Source of the DNA: Rhodospirillaceae bacterium
GTDB taxonomy: Bacteria > Pseudomonadota > Alphaproteobacteria > SP197
Length of the DNA stretch: 64,000 nt
Reading direction: 5' to 3'
NCBI GenBank assembly: GCA_002722885.1
Contig: PBNE01000004.1
Location: forward strand, 1 to 64,000
The translations under genes were made by a program, and so were the position numbers. Positions 37,063 through 46,187 of this stretch are shown here, one piece after another. The notes beneath the pieces are model-generated. The model saw only the letters and a program-made list of their open reading frames with translations. It searched no databases and was not told where the DNA came from. How positions within the stretch are numbered: position 1 is the first letter of the stretch; every line of letters begins with the position of its first letter.

Positions 37063-37485
37063 TCACTCGCTTGGTGCGTTGTCCTTCGGACCGGCCGCCT
37101 TGACGAGCTCGAACACCTTGCGGCGCAGGCGATCATCAGGAATGCGGTAATAGGCGCGTACCAGTTCCAGCGTCTCGCGCTTGGTTAGGGCGTCGGGACC
37201 GGAAGGGTCCTCCGGTGCCGTGGCAGGCGCCTGAGCGCCGCCGCCGGTCGCCGTTTCTTTGGTCATATCGTCGAAGAAGAAGCTCACCGGCACATCCAGG
37301 ATTTGCGACAGCTTAAACAGCCGGCTGGAACCAATGCGGTTTGCCCCCCGCTCATACTTCTGGATCTGCTGGAAGGTCAGACCCAGCGCCTGCGCCAACT
37401 TCTCCTGACTCATACCCAGAAGTGTGCGGCGCAAACGGACCCGGCCACCGACATGAATGTCGATCGGATTGGGATTGCTAGCCAT
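37063..37485 (-). CDS. XRE-family HTH regulator
   Basis: A 140-residue DNA-binding protein. Residues 9-75 form an XRE/Cro-type HTH (VRLRRTLLGMSQEKLAQALG and TFQQIQKYERGANRIGSSRL), then an Ala/Pro/Gly-rich linker and a C-terminal region (ETLELVRAYYRIPDDRLRRKVFELVKA). The same protein type sits between lnt and metK in many alphaproteobacteria and its targets are not clear to me. ATG 37485 is the start that fits; 33 more codons upstream are open but non-homologous. Confidence 0.9.
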   Translation of the reverse strand: MASNPNPIDIHVGGRVRLRRTLLGMSQEKLAQALGLTFQQIQKYERGANRIGSSRLFKLSQILDVPVSFFFDDMTKETATGGGAQAPATAPEDPSGPDALTKRETLELVRAYYRIPDDRLRRKVFELVKAAGPKDNAPSE

Positions 37486-37608
37486 GGATATCGTTTCTTT
37501 CTTTTCGTCCCAACGTGTGCGCTCGACCGGCGCTGACAACGGCCAAATGTCCGAAGGCAGTCCCCTAGACCCTATCAGACGCAACGTGGCCCGAAATGAT
37601 CGGTGGTG

Positions 37609-39213
37609 CTAGCACCGACCGGTTGCGGAACTTGTTGCTACATCGCCCGCACGTTGTTGTCTGGGCAAGGCCCAGGCCAGACCGGCGGCGAAGGGACAGA
37701 GCGCCAGAAACAGGCTCCAGTCACCGATCCGGCCATAGATGGTCGGTGTGTCGAGCCGGGCTGGAAGTGCTACATCGAGGATGCCGCGATGGCCCAGGGG
37801 CAGGCTGGCGACGACCCGGCCCAGGGGATCGATGACCCCACTGATGCCGGTGTTGGCCACACGCACCATCGGCAATCCCTGCTCCACCGCACGCATGCGC
37901 GCGGCCTGAAAATGCTGATAGGGGCCTGTGGAATGTCCGTACCAGGCATCGTTCGTGACATTCACAAGCCACGCAGGACGGCCCTCGGGTCCTAGAATTT
38001 CAGCCGGAAAGATGACTTCATAACAGATCAAGGGCCCGAAAGACGGCAGGTTTCTGAGGCTCAACACCCGTGGGCCCGGGCCCGGTGCAAAATCAACCCC
38101 ACCCGGCGTGAGCTTGTCGATGGGCAGGACACCGCGCAACGGGACGTATTCGCCGAATGGCACCAGATGGCTCTTGTCATAGCTGTCGACTAGTCCGTCA
38201 CGGTCGATCACAAGCAAGCTGTTGTAGGGCCGGACGTTGCCGTCGGCATCGTGATCGGCGCTAACGGCGCCGGTGAGCAGGTGTCCGCTTTCGGGCGCTG
38301 CTGCCGCAAGTTGTGCCCGGGTCCCCTCACGGCGCAGAAATGTGTGTGGCACGGCGGCTTCCGGCCAGATGATCACATCAGGCTCTTCTCTCGCAGGTTG
38401 CAACAGACTGAGTGCAATTTGCGTCGCAAAATGCGATTCATAGAGCCCGCTCTGCCACTTGTCGGCCTGTTCGATGGCGGGTTGCACGAGCCTCACAACG
38501 GTCTCGAGCGTGTTGTTCTCGGCATGGCTCGAAAGACGCAACGTCCCGGCCGTCCACACGGCCGCCACCAGCAGGACCGACAACAACGTCCATCCGGCCA
38601 GGCGTCGTGGAAGAACGATGCCATGAGTCTGACCGAGTGCCGGGGCAAGCCCCATGATCAGCACCAGACAGCTCAACAGCCAGGGTCCGCCCAGCGCGGC
38701 GGGCTGAATTAAGGCGTCCGACAGGGCAAAGGCCGTGCCCACCGTGTTCCAGGGGAAGCCGGTCAGGACCCAGCTCTTGAGCCATTCGACTGCGAGCCAA
38801 CACAAACCCAGCGCAAGAATCCGGGCCGCCCCCGGTCGTGCCCAGACGGCGCCAAAGGCAACCAGAGCCTGGAACACGCCGAACCCGACACCGATGGCCA
38901 GCAGGGCGAAAGGGAACATCCAACCTGTGCGTCCGGCATCGACCAGCAGAGCGTTGGCGATCCAGCCCAGGCCGGCGAGACCGTGACCGAATCCGAACAG
39001 CCAACCATCAGCCAGCGCACGGCGCCGGCTGGCGCCGTCAAGTACCCAGGCCAGGCCTGTGAATGCCAACACGGCGGCCGGCAGGACGTAGAAGGGCGGC
39101 AGGGCCCCGGCCAGGACAGCACCCAGCAGGACCAAAAGCAGGGGACGGCGCCAGCCCCGGAGTGCGGCCAGCCGTGCCGGCAGGTCGGTCAGGATCGGGG
39201 CGGGCGCCGTCAC
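37609..39213 (-). CDS. lnt: Apolipoprotein N-acyltransferase Lnt
   Basis: A 534-residue inner-membrane enzyme adding the third acyl chain to lipoproteins. Several N-terminal transmembrane helices are followed by a nitrilase-type periplasmic domain with the Glu-Lys-Cys triad: IIWPEAAVP, SYDKSHLVPFGEYVP and FGPLICYEVIFP. A final helix lies near the C-terminus. The GTG start at 39213 overlaps the stop of the CorC-like gene (GTGA). Supports the three lipoproteins (LptE, DUF3576 and others) encoded nearby. Confidence 0.95.
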   Translation of the reverse strand: MTAPAPILTDLPARLAALRGWRRPLLLVLLGAVLAGALPPFYVLPAAVLAFTGLAWVLDGASRRRALADGWLFGFGHGLAGLGWIANALLVDAGRTGWMFPFALLAIGVGFGVFQALVAFGAVWARPGAARILALGLCWLAVEWLKSWVLTGFPWNTVGTAFALSDALIQPAALGGPWLLSCLVLIMGLAPALGQTHGIVLPRRLAGWTLLSVLLVAAVWTAGTLRLSSHAENNTLETVVRLVQPAIEQADKWQSGLYESHFATQIALSLLQPAREEPDVIIWPEAAVPHTFLRREGTRAQLAAAAPESGHLLTGAVSADHDADGNVRPYNSLLVIDRDGLVDSYDKSHLVPFGEYVPLRGVLPIDKLTPGGVDFAPGPGPRVLSLRNLPSFGPLICYEVIFPAEILGPEGRPAWLVNVTNDAWYGHSTGPYQHFQAARMRAVEQGLPMVRVANTGISGVIDPLGRVVASLPLGHRGILDVALPARLDTPTIYGRIGDWSLFLALCPFAAGLAWALPRQQRAGDVATSSATGRC

Positions 39214-40085
39214 TTCGCACGTTGGCTGGTGGGCCGCACGCGAAGCCGCTTGATCGCCCGCGGATCGGCCTCGATGACCTCGAACTCGACGCCACCTTCG
39301 TGACGGATCACCTCACCACGCGCGGGTATCCGCCCCAGCATGTCGTAGACAAGACCGCCGACGGTATCGATGTCCTCGTCACGTTCGTCAGGCAACAGAT
39401 CGATTCCGATCAGGTTCTCGAGCTCCTCAAGCGGCGCCCGTGCATGGGCTTCGATGAGCCCGCCCGGCCGTTCGCTCAGGAGGTGGGCGTCATCGGTGTC
39501 ATGTTCGTCCCAGATCTCGCCCACGATCGGCTCGACCAGATCCTCGATTGTGGCCAGCCCATCGATGCCGCCGAACTCGTCCACGACCAGAGCCATGTGT
39601 GTTCGTGTGGTGCGCATCCGAATCAGCAGATCGACCACCGGCATCGACGGCGGAATGTAGAGAACCTCCCGGATCATTAAGGTCAGCGGCGGCCCCGGAG
39701 GCTCGCATCCCCACTTGTCCAAGAGATCGCGGACATGAATCATGCCCAGGGGATCATCCAGATTCTCACGGTAGACCGGTAGGCGTGAGTGGCCTTGCTG
39801 GCGCACCAGGTTCACGATCTCGGCCAGGGGCGTCTGTTCTTCGACCGCCACAACATCGGCGCGCGGCACCATGACGTCGTCGACCCGCAGCTCGCCAAAC
39901 TCCAGCAGATTGACCAGCATGGAGCGCTCGGCATCCGAAAGTGTTCCGCCATCTTCCTCATAGGCGTCAATCAGTTCCTCGACGGTCTCACGCAGGCTTT
40001 CGCCATTGCGCCCGCCCATCAGCCGGCGCAACCAGCCGGGCATACCGGAGAACGATGAAGAGGTTTGAGAGGGTTTGTCGGCCAT
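39210..40085 (-). CDS. CorC/HlyC-type CBS-domain protein
   Basis: A 291-residue soluble protein with a CBS pair (about 70-190: VPRADVVAVEEQTPLAEIVNLV and LLDKWGCEPPG to VDEFGGIDGLATIEDLVEPIVGEIWDEHD) and a C-terminal CorC_HlyC domain (DEDIDTVGGLVYDMLGRIPARGE). No DUF21 transmembrane part, so it is the short E. coli CorC/YbeX form, linked to Mg2+/Co2+ efflux and ribosome maturation. In operon miaB-phoH-ybeY-corC-lnt, as in many proteobacteria. Confidence 0.93.
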   Translation of the reverse strand: MADKPSQTSSSFSGMPGWLRRLMGGRNGESLRETVEELIDAYEEDGGTLSDAERSMLVNLLEFGELRVDDVMVPRADVVAVEEQTPLAEIVNLVRQQGHSRLPVYRENLDDPLGMIHVRDLLDKWGCEPPGPPLTLMIREVLYIPPSMPVVDLLIRMRTTRTHMALVVDEFGGIDGLATIEDLVEPIVGEIWDEHDTDDAHLLSERPGGLIEAHARAPLEELENLIGIDLLPDERDEDIDTVGGLVYDMLGRIPARGEVIRHEGGVEFEVIEADPRAIKRLRVRPTSQRAK

Positions 40086-40093
40086 GGCTGGGA

Positions 40094-40633
40094 TCAGGCG
40101 TAAGGGTCGGGGATGCCGAGCCCATCGAGGACACGACGTTCAAGAGCTTCCATGGTCTCGGCACCGACTTCGTCCTCATGGTCATAGCCCAAAAGATGAA
40201 GGCAGCCGTGCACCACAAGGTGGCTGAGATGGTGTTCGTCCGGGATCGCACCGTCGCGCGCCTCGCGCAGGACCGTCTCACGGGCCAGCACGACATCGCC
40301 CAGTTCAATGGCGGTGTCGGCGGGAAGGCCAGGCTGCGGCACCGGCAGTTCGCCCGCCCGACATTCGATTGCTGGAAAGGACAGGACGTTGGTGGCATTG
40401 TCGATGGTGCGCCACTCGCGGTTGAGCCTGCGCACCCGGTCATCATCGCTCAGGACCAGAGACACCGCGAGACCGGGGCCCCGGCAGGCCTTGTCGAGGG
40501 CGGCAAGACACGCGCGCTCGACTGTCGATGCGGCGTCCGGAATGTCCTCCAGCCAGGCGGGGTCGGCCAGCGCGAGGTCGATGACCACGCGTGCGTCCCC
40601 GCCGGTGATACTGCAGACTTGGTCGTCGTCCAT
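40094..40633 (-). CDS. ybeY: rRNA maturation RNase YbeY
   Basis: A 179-residue zinc endoribonuclease for 16S rRNA 3' maturation and ribosome quality control. The metal site is [16 protein letters not shown], matching HxxxHxxxxxH. The N-terminal extension to about residue 40 is longer than in E. coli. ATG 40633 overlaps the phoH stop as TGATG with GGAG 7 bases upstream; a GTG directly before it is also in frame. Confidence 0.95.
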   Translation of the reverse strand: MDDDQVCSITGGDARVVIDLALADPAWLEDIPDAASTVERACLAALDKACRGPGLAVSLVLSDDDRVRRLNREWRTIDNATNVLSFPAIECRAGELPVPQPGLPADTAIELGDVVLARETVLREARDGAIPDEHHLSHLVVHGCLHLLGYDHEDEVGAETMEALERRVLDGLGIPDPYA

Positions 40634-41622
40634 CACGTGGCTCCCCGACGTGGGCCGCGGGCGTCATAGGCACGCACAATGCGGGCGACCAGTTCATGGC
40701 GCACCACATCAACATCGCTGAAGCGGATCGTGCTGATGCCCTCGACGCCTTCGAGCATGTCGAGCGCATCAGCCAGGCCCGAGGTCTGACCGGGCGGAAG
40801 GTCGATCTGGCTCAAATCGCCGGTCACAACCATGCGGGCGTTCTCGCCCAGACGGGTCAGGAACATCTTCATCTGCACCGGCGTGGTGTTCTGCGCCTCG
40901 TCGAGAATGACAAAGGCGTTCGACAGCGTGCGTCCGCGCATGAACGCTAGGGGCGCGACCTCGATGTCGTCATTCGCCAGACGCCGGGTGACCTTTTCGC
41001 CGGGCATGGTGTCGAACAGCGCGTCGTAGAGCGGCCGCAGATAGGGATCGACCTTCTCGCGCAGATCGCCGGGGAGGAAGCCGAGCCGTTCCCCGGCCTC
41101 CACGGCCGGGCGTGACAGCACGATGCGGTCGACCTTGCCTGTTTCCATCATCGCCACTGCGGCGGCCACGGCCAGATAGGTCTTGCCGGTACCGGCTGGA
41201 CCCAGCGCGAAGACCAGCTCGGACTGTTCCAGCATCTGCAGGTAGCGCGCCTGATTGCGCGACCGTAGCGTGATGCGGCGTTTCGGCGTGCGGATCTCGA
41301 TCATCACGGGATCGCCGTCCTGCTCTTCAGCCGGTTCGCTGGCGATCCGCAGCGCCGCGTCAACATCCGCCGGCTCCACCGTCAGCCCGCTCTTCAGGCG
41401 GCCATAGAGCTGGTTCAGCACGCCCGCCGCCGTCTCTGCCGACCACTCCGGCCCCGAAACCGCGACCTGGTTGCCGCGCGAGGTCACGGTGACATCGAGC
41501 TGCTGTTCGATGCGCGCCAGATGACGGTCGTGATCGCCATAAAGGGCCGTGAGCAGGCCGTTGTCCTCGAAGGTCAGATAACGCTGGGTCTTGGGTGCGT
41601 TGCCGGCGCTTTCAATCGCCAT
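40633..41622 (-). CDS. PhoH-family ATPase
   Basis: A 329-residue PhoH-like (YbeZ) P-loop ATPase, partner of YbeY. Walker A GPAGTGKT at about residue 140 and the [11 protein letters not shown]alker B region are clear, as is [19 protein letters not shown]. An N-terminal KH-like region precedes it. Its ATG overlaps the miaB stop (TGATG). Confidence 0.95.
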   Translation of the reverse strand: MAIESAGNAPKTQRYLTFEDNGLLTALYGDHDRHLARIEQQLDVTVTSRGNQVAVSGPEWSAETAAGVLNQLYGRLKSGLTVEPADVDAALRIASEPAEEQDGDPVMIEIRTPKRRITLRSRNQARYLQMLEQSELVFALGPAGTGKTYLAVAAAVAMMETGKVDRIVLSRPAVEAGERLGFLPGDLREKVDPYLRPLYDALFDTMPGEKVTRRLANDDIEVAPLAFMRGRTLSNAFVILDEAQNTTPVQMKMFLTRLGENARMVVTGDLSQIDLPPGQTSGLADALDMLEGVEGISTIRFSDVDVVRHELVARIVRAYDARGPRRGAT

Positions 41623-42977
41623 CAGGCCACCTTCCCTGCAGGCTCGGCCGCCTGGAGCACACCGGCCAGGGAGTTGGCTTTGGCTTCGACCAGCGTGACA
41701 TCGGCGAGTTTGCCCATCATCGCCACATCAGCCTCGACATGGACGGCCTGCAGCCAGGGGCTGCGTCCCACAAGCTGGCCGGCCTTGCGGCCGGTGCGTT
41801 CGAACAGTACGGGAACGGTTTTGCCGACACTGGCGTGATTGAAGGCGACCTGCTGGGCATCCAGAAGCTGCTGCAGTGCTGTGAGCCGTTCGGATTTCAC
41901 GGCTTCTGGCACCTGGGCTCCGGCGGTCGAGGCTGGCGTGCCTGGCCGTGCGCTGTACTTGAAGGAATAGGCCGAGGCGTAGCCGGTCTGCTGCACCAGA
42001 TCGATGGTCTGGGCGAAATCGCTGTCGGTCTCGCCGGGGAATCCCACGATGAAGTCGCCCGACATGGCGATGTCAGGCCGCGCAACACGGATGCGTTCGA
42101 TCAGCCGAAGGTAGACATCACGGGTGTGGCGCCGGTTCATCGCCTTGAGCACGTCATCGCTGCCCGACTGCACCGGCAGATGGAGATAGGGCATGAGCTG
42201 TTCAATCTCGCCATGGGCGGCGATCAGGTCGTCGCTCATGTCGCGCGGGTGTGACGTCGTGTAGCGGATACGCTGCAGTCCCGGCACATCGGCCAGAGCA
42301 CGCACCAGGCGTGCCAACGACCAGGTCCCGTCGTCGGCCTCACCATGATAGGCGTTGACGTTCTGGCCCAGCAGCGTGATCTCGTGCACGCCGCCCGCGA
42401 CCAGACGCCGCGCCTCGGCCAGCACGTCGCTCACCGAACGCGAATACTCTGCCCCGCGGGTGTAGGGCACGACGCAGAAGGTGCAGAACTTGTCGCAGCC
42501 TTCCTGAACCGAAAGAAAAGCGGTCGGTCCTTCGGTCTTCTGGCTCTCGGGCAGGTGGTCGAACTTCGATTCCGCAGGAAAGTCCGTATCGAGCACCGCG
42601 CCCGAAACGCGATGGGCCTGGGCCACCAGTTCGGGCAGGCGGTGATAGGTCTGCGGTCCGACGATCAGATCGACGACGGGTGCGCGGCGGCCCATCTCCT
42701 CGCCTTCGGCCTGGGCGACGCAGCCGGCGACCGCGATCAGCATGTCGCCGCCCGCTGCCTTGCGCTGGTCCTTCAGGGCGCGCAGGCGGCCCAGCTCCGA
42801 ATAGACCTTTTCGGCCGCCTTCTCGCGGATATGGCAGGTGTTGAGGATCACGAGATCGGCGCCCTCGGGCGTCATCGTTTCCTCATAACCCAGGGGCGCA
42901 AGCAGGTCCGCCATACGACCGGAGTCGTAGACGTTCATCTGGCAGCCATAGGTCTTGATGAAGAGTTTTCTGGGCAA
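41622..42977 (-). CDS. miaB: tRNA-2-methylthio-N6-dimethylallyladenosine synthase MiaB
   Basis: A 451-residue radical-SAM methylthiotransferase acting on i6A37 of tRNA. The N-terminal cluster domain ([19 protein letters not shown] and VAGCVAQ) supplies three cysteines for the auxiliary 4Fe-4S cluster, and the radical-SAM cluster is [15 protein letters not shown] (CxxxCxxC). A C-terminal TRAM domain is present ([18 protein letters not shown]). The only start near the homology is TTG 42977 without a clear ribosome-binding site. Confidence 0.96.
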   Translation of the reverse strand: MPRKLFIKTYGCQMNVYDSGRMADLLAPLGYEETMTPEGADLVILNTCHIREKAAEKVYSELGRLRALKDQRKAAGGDMLIAVAGCVAQAEGEEMGRRAPVVDLIVGPQTYHRLPELVAQAHRVSGAVLDTDFPAESKFDHLPESQKTEGPTAFLSVQEGCDKFCTFCVVPYTRGAEYSRSVSDVLAEARRLVAGGVHEITLLGQNVNAYHGEADDGTWSLARLVRALADVPGLQRIRYTTSHPRDMSDDLIAAHGEIEQLMPYLHLPVQSGSDDVLKAMNRRHTRDVYLRLIERIRVARPDIAMSGDFIVGFPGETDSDFAQTIDLVQQTGYASAYSFKYSARPGTPASTAGAQVPEAVKSERLTALQQLLDAQQVAFNHASVGKTVPVLFERTGRKAGQLVGRSPWLQAVHVEADVAMMGKLADVTLVEAKANSLAGVLQAAEPAGKVA

Positions 42978-43154
42978 GCGCGTGTCGCGTTTATGGACGC
43001 ATCATGGCGTCTAAAATGGGTACGGCATAGGTCGCTTTTGGTCTCGCGGACACCGGTTTCCCTGTCGCAGAGCCTCGCATCCCCTTGATGCTGCTCCAAG
43101 ATTCTCACCATGCCGCAGGCCGATGGTCTGAGTCAATTGACCATCTGGTGGCCA

Positions 43155-43979
43155 TCAGGCTCCCGACCGGCCCAGGCGTCCCAGCCCGCGGTGGCGCCGA
43201 GGCGGAAGCCGCCCGGTCAGGGCGGCGGTGACACCCTCGCCGATGATCTCTTCGCAGCGCCGTGCGAGCTGCCGGCGGTCGCCGCCGACGTCCTCGATGG
43301 TCAGGATCGGATGGAATTGCACCACGACGGTGACCACACCGGCTTTCAGCATCTGCCAGGCATGCGGCACCAGCTCCATGTCGCCATACCAGGCGAAGAG
43401 CGGACGCAGTTCGCGGTCCATCGGCATGTTCGAGAACCCGGCAAAGGCGATCGAGATCGGCTGGACCGAAACATACTCTCCTGCGATCTGCTGTTGTGCC
43501 GTGGCGAAGAGCGCCCGTTTGAACGGCAGAATCTTGTTGCCGTCGCTGGTGGTACCCTCGGGGAACAGGATCAGCCGCTCTCCGGCGTCGAGCCGCTGCT
43601 CGATGGCCGTCTTGTGCTTGCCGGCCTGGCTCCTGCGTCGGTCGACAAAGACGGTGCGCTGCAGTTTGGCCAGCAGTCCGAAGAAGGGCCACTCGCCGAT
43701 TTCCGCCTTGGCGACAAAGCTGCCCCGGATCAACGCGCCCAGGATCTCGATGTCGAGATAGGACGTGTGGTTGGAGACATAAAGACAGGGCCGCTTGCGG
43801 CTCGGCCGTCCCCGGACGTCGATCCGGATGCCCAGAAGTCGCAGGACGACCCGATGATAGAACTGCGGGAAAGCGTGGCTCGCCTTGGCGCCGAACAGGA
43901 TCAGCACGGTCTGGACCGGCAGGCAGATGGCAGTCCAGCCGAGGTAGAGGATGGCACGGCAGAAGGCGACCAGTGTCAT
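43155..43979 (-). CDS. olsA: Lysophospholipid / lyso-ornithine lipid acyltransferase (PlsC/OlsA family)
   Basis: A 274-residue membrane-anchored 1-acylglycerol-phosphate-type acyltransferase: NHTSYLD (NHx4D) at about residues 69-75, VFVDRRR, and LFPEGTTSDG. An N-terminal hydrophobic segment anchors it. It overlaps the OlsB-type gene by 4 bases (ATGA); in Rhizobium-type olsBA operons the second gene is OlsA, which adds the ester-linked fatty acid to lyso-ornithine lipid. That context makes OlsA likely, but a phosphatidic-acid role is possible. Confidence 0.75.
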   Translation of the reverse strand: MTLVAFCRAILYLGWTAICLPVQTVLILFGAKASHAFPQFYHRVVLRLLGIRIDVRGRPSRKRPCLYVSNHTSYLDIEILGALIRGSFVAKAEIGEWPFFGLLAKLQRTVFVDRRRSQAGKHKTAIEQRLDAGERLILFPEGTTSDGNKILPFKRALFATAQQQIAGEYVSVQPISIAFAGFSNMPMDRELRPLFAWYGDMELVPHAWQMLKAGVVTVVVQFHPILTIEDVGGDRRQLARRCEEIIGEGVTAALTGRLPPRRHRGLGRLGRSGA

Positions 43980-44809
43980 GCGCCACCCGGTCCGTCGCCC
44001 AGGTCGTCCTCCTGATCGCGGTAGCGTTTGCCGTATTTGTTGTCGACGCTGTGCAGGTCGAGCACGACGCAGACATCGGTCGTGTTGAACTGGTGGTCGA
44101 TCACCGCACCGTCGCCGAAGCGACAGCCGGCCCGGGCATAGCCCTTGATCAGCGGTGGCAGGCTGGACCGCCCCTTGATCGTGTCGACCTCCTCGTGCGG
44201 CAGCCGCGCCATGTCGACGTAGAGATGATCAAGCGCACGGGGCCGTAGATAATCCGGTGCCGCAAGGTTGTACTCCAGGTGCGAGAGCGGCAGCGCCAGA
44301 GTGTCGGGCTCGGTTCCGTGCAGGCTGGCGCAGCCGAACATGATGCGGATGTCGTACTGGTCGACATAGGCGCCCAGACCGCGAAGAAGGGCCTGGACGG
44401 CCGCGCCGGCCCGGTAGTTCATGTCAACGCAGCTTCGGCCCAGCTCGACCAACTCACCGTCGACCTCCAGCAGCTTGGAAATGTCGTACTCACCGGCGGT
44501 GTAAAACTTGCCGAAGGTTTCGGCGACCGATCGGCGCAGGAGGCGGTAGGTACCGACAATCGATTCTTCACCCTGACGCGCGGTGTCGCGTACGATCAGG
44601 TGGTCGCAGATCTCGTCAAACTCGTCGAAATCGCGCTTCTCGTCGGCCATCGAGCCGATCGGCTCGGCCTTCATTTCTTCATAGAAGACCCGATAACGCA
44701 GGCGCTGCAGGGCGCGGACCTCTTCGTCGTCGCGCGCCATGCGCAACTCCAGCGGCCCCAGCATGATGCCGGCGTCCAGAGGCGCGATCTCGGCTTTGCG
44801 GGCGTTCAT
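43976..44809 (-). CDS. olsB: L-ornithine N-alpha-acyltransferase OlsB-type
   Basis: A 277-residue GNAT-fold acyl-ACP-dependent acyltransferase of the OlsB (hemolysin-like) family, which makes lyso-ornithine lipid, the first step in ornithine lipid synthesis. Family motifs: RYRVFYEEM, DEFDEICDHLIV, VGTYRLL, ELGRSCVDMNYR and a C-terminal PPLIKGYARAGCRFG. ATG 44809 is 13 bases downstream of the fur stop. Ornithine lipids partly replace phospholipids under phosphate limitation in many alphaproteobacteria. Confidence 0.85.
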   Translation of the reverse strand: MNARKAEIAPLDAGIMLGPLELRMARDDEEVRALQRLRYRVFYEEMKAEPIGSMADEKRDFDEFDEICDHLIVRDTARQGEESIVGTYRLLRRSVAETFGKFYTAGEYDISKLLEVDGELVELGRSCVDMNYRAGAAVQALLRGLGAYVDQYDIRIMFGCASLHGTEPDTLALPLSHLEYNLAAPDYLRPRALDHLYVDMARLPHEEVDTIKGRSSLPPLIKGYARAGCRFGDGAVIDHQFNTTDVCVVLDLHSVDNKYGKRYRDQEDDLGDGPGGA

Positions 44810-44822
44810 GACCGCAGTGTGC

Positions 44823-45251
44823 TCACGAGTCCTTGTCGCTAGGCTTGATCGGCAGACCGTAGAGCTCGAAGCGATGATCGACAAGGCGGAAACCCAGCCG
44901 CTTGGCGATCTTCTCTTGCAGGGCCTCGAGTTCGTCGTCGTAGAACTCAATCACCTCGCCGGTGTCGACATTGATCAGATGATCGTGATGCTCGTCGTCT
45001 TCGGTCGCTTCATAGCGGGCCCGTCCACCGCCGAAATCATGGCTCTGGATGATCTCGGAATCCTCAAAGATGCGCAGCGTGCGGTACACCGTCGCAAGGC
45101 TGATGCGCGCGTCGATCTTCGATGAACGTCGGTAGACCTCTTCCACATCGGGGTGATCCTCGGCATCCGACAACACCCTGGCGATGATCCGGCGTTGTCC
45201 GGTCATCTTGAGGCCCTTGTCGATGCATGACTGTTCAATACGCGATGCCAT
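44823..45251 (-). CDS. Fur-family metalloregulator
   Basis: A 142-residue regulator: winged-helix DNA-binding half (KMTGQRRIIARVL, VYRRSSKIDARISLATVYRTLRIFED) and metal-binding dimer half with EHHDHLINVDTGEVIEF. The CxxC zinc motif of E. coli Fur is absent, as in alphaproteobacterial Fur/Mur proteins. Which metal it senses (Fe or Mn) cannot be told; the haem-sensing Irr motif is not seen. It is directly upstream of, and likely co-transcribed with, olsB and olsA. Confidence 0.92.
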   Translation of the reverse strand: MASRIEQSCIDKGLKMTGQRRIIARVLSDAEDHPDVEEVYRRSSKIDARISLATVYRTLRIFEDSEIIQSHDFGGGRARYEATEDDEHHDHLINVDTGEVIEFYDDELEALQEKIAKRLGFRLVDHRFELYGLPIKPSDKDS

Positions 45252-45431
45252 TGTTTTGTCGATTCGGTGTCCGTATGTCGGAGACCAGCGCAATCCTCCC
45301 TAAAATCACGAGCTTGTGGATTTTAGACCGCATTTCCCGCCGGCGCCACGTTGTCGCAACCCTGGCTTTGCCGCCGCGTGTTTTGACACCATATAGGGTT
45401 CTTACGCCAGCCGCTCCAGTGAAGACATGCC
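45252..45431 (+). other. Divergent promoter region between fur and the TusA-like gene
   Basis: A 180-base gap, AT-richer than its flanks. It contains an 8-bp inverted repeat, CTAAAATC and GATTTTAG, separated by 11 bases (about 45300-45326), which could be an operator, for example for the Fur-family protein itself. No Fur-box-like 19-mer consensus was recognised. Confidence 0.35.
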
Positions 45432-45686
45432 GTGAACGCCACACCGCAGACCGAAAGCGACCGCTTTCTCGATATCACAGCCGATGTTTGCCCGCTGACC
45501 TTTGTCAAGACCAAGCTCCTGATCGAGACCATGGCGGCGGGCGAGACGGTCGAGGTGCGCTTGAACGACGGTGAGCCGCTCAAGAATGTGCCGCGTTCGG
45601 TGGAAGAACACGGCCACGCCATCCTTTCGCTTGCGCCCGAAACCGACGGTTCCGACGTCTGGCGTCTGGTGCTCAGGAAGTCCTGA
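45432..45686 (+). CDS. TusA/SirA-like sulfurtransferase family protein
   Basis: An 84-residue protein with the two-layer alpha/beta TusA fold: LDITADVCPLTFVKTKLLIE, then AGETVEVRLNDGEPLKNVPRSVEEHGHAIL. The sulfur-carrier cysteine is in CPLT, a variant of the usual CPxP, with Thr in place of the second proline. The partner proteins (TusBCD) are not in the window, so its role may be another sulfur-relay path. GTG start at 45432. Its 3' end overlaps the convergent rimI end by 14 bases. Confidence 0.85.
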   Translation: MNATPQTESDRFLDITADVCPLTFVKTKLLIETMAAGETVEVRLNDGEPLKNVPRSVEEHGHAILSLAPETDGSDVWRLVLRKS

Positions 45687-46134
45687 GCGTCTGCGCCAGG
45701 GTCAGCGCGTCAACCGTGCCGTTCTCGTAGTAGCCGGGGCGCCGGCCGACCGGTACGAAGTCCAGACTCTCGTAAAGCCTGCGGGCGGCATGGTTTGTCT
45801 CGGAGACCTCCAGATGCAGGCGCCTCACCTCGCGATGGGCCATGGTAACGATCACGGCCTCCACAAGCTGCCGCCCCGCCCCGCTGCGCCGCTGTGCTTC
45901 CGTGACTCCGATGGTCAGCAGTTCTGCTTCATCCGCCGCCGCCCGCGCGATGGCAAAGCCGATTGGTTGTGCTTCGTGATCCCTTGCGATCAGGGCCGCG
46001 ACGCCTTTGCCGCCCAGGAGCCGTGTTATGAAGTCTGTGCTCCAGCCCTCGTCGAAACACCGGCCGTGCAGGTCCGCCAGCAAGGCGGCATCGTTCCCAT
46101 CCGCCCGGATGATGTGGTGGCGTGAGGCTGTCAT
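45673..46134 (-). CDS. rimI: Ribosomal protein-alanine acetyltransferase-like RimI
   Basis: A 153-residue GNAT acetyltransferase: ELLTIGVTEAQRRSGAGRQLVEA is the acetyl-CoA loop (R/QxxGxG/A region) and RLYESLDFVPVGRRPGYY is the C-terminal motif shared with RimI (Ser/Ala N-terminal acetylation of S18). In related genomes rimI follows tsaB and precedes fur/miaB; here tsaB is absent from this side. ATG 46134 is better than the 33-base-upstream start by homology. Confidence 0.85.
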   Translation of the reverse strand: MTASRHHIIRADGNDAALLADLHGRCFDEGWSTDFITRLLGGKGVAALIARDHEAQPIGFAIARAAADEAELLTIGVTEAQRRSGAGRQLVEAVIVTMAHREVRRLHLEVSETNHAARRLYESLDFVPVGRRPGYYENGTVDALTLAQTLRTS

Positions 46135-46187
46135 GGGCGCACATACTGCCGTGTGATAGCGTCGCACAGCGAAGGGAGAGCCGGATT

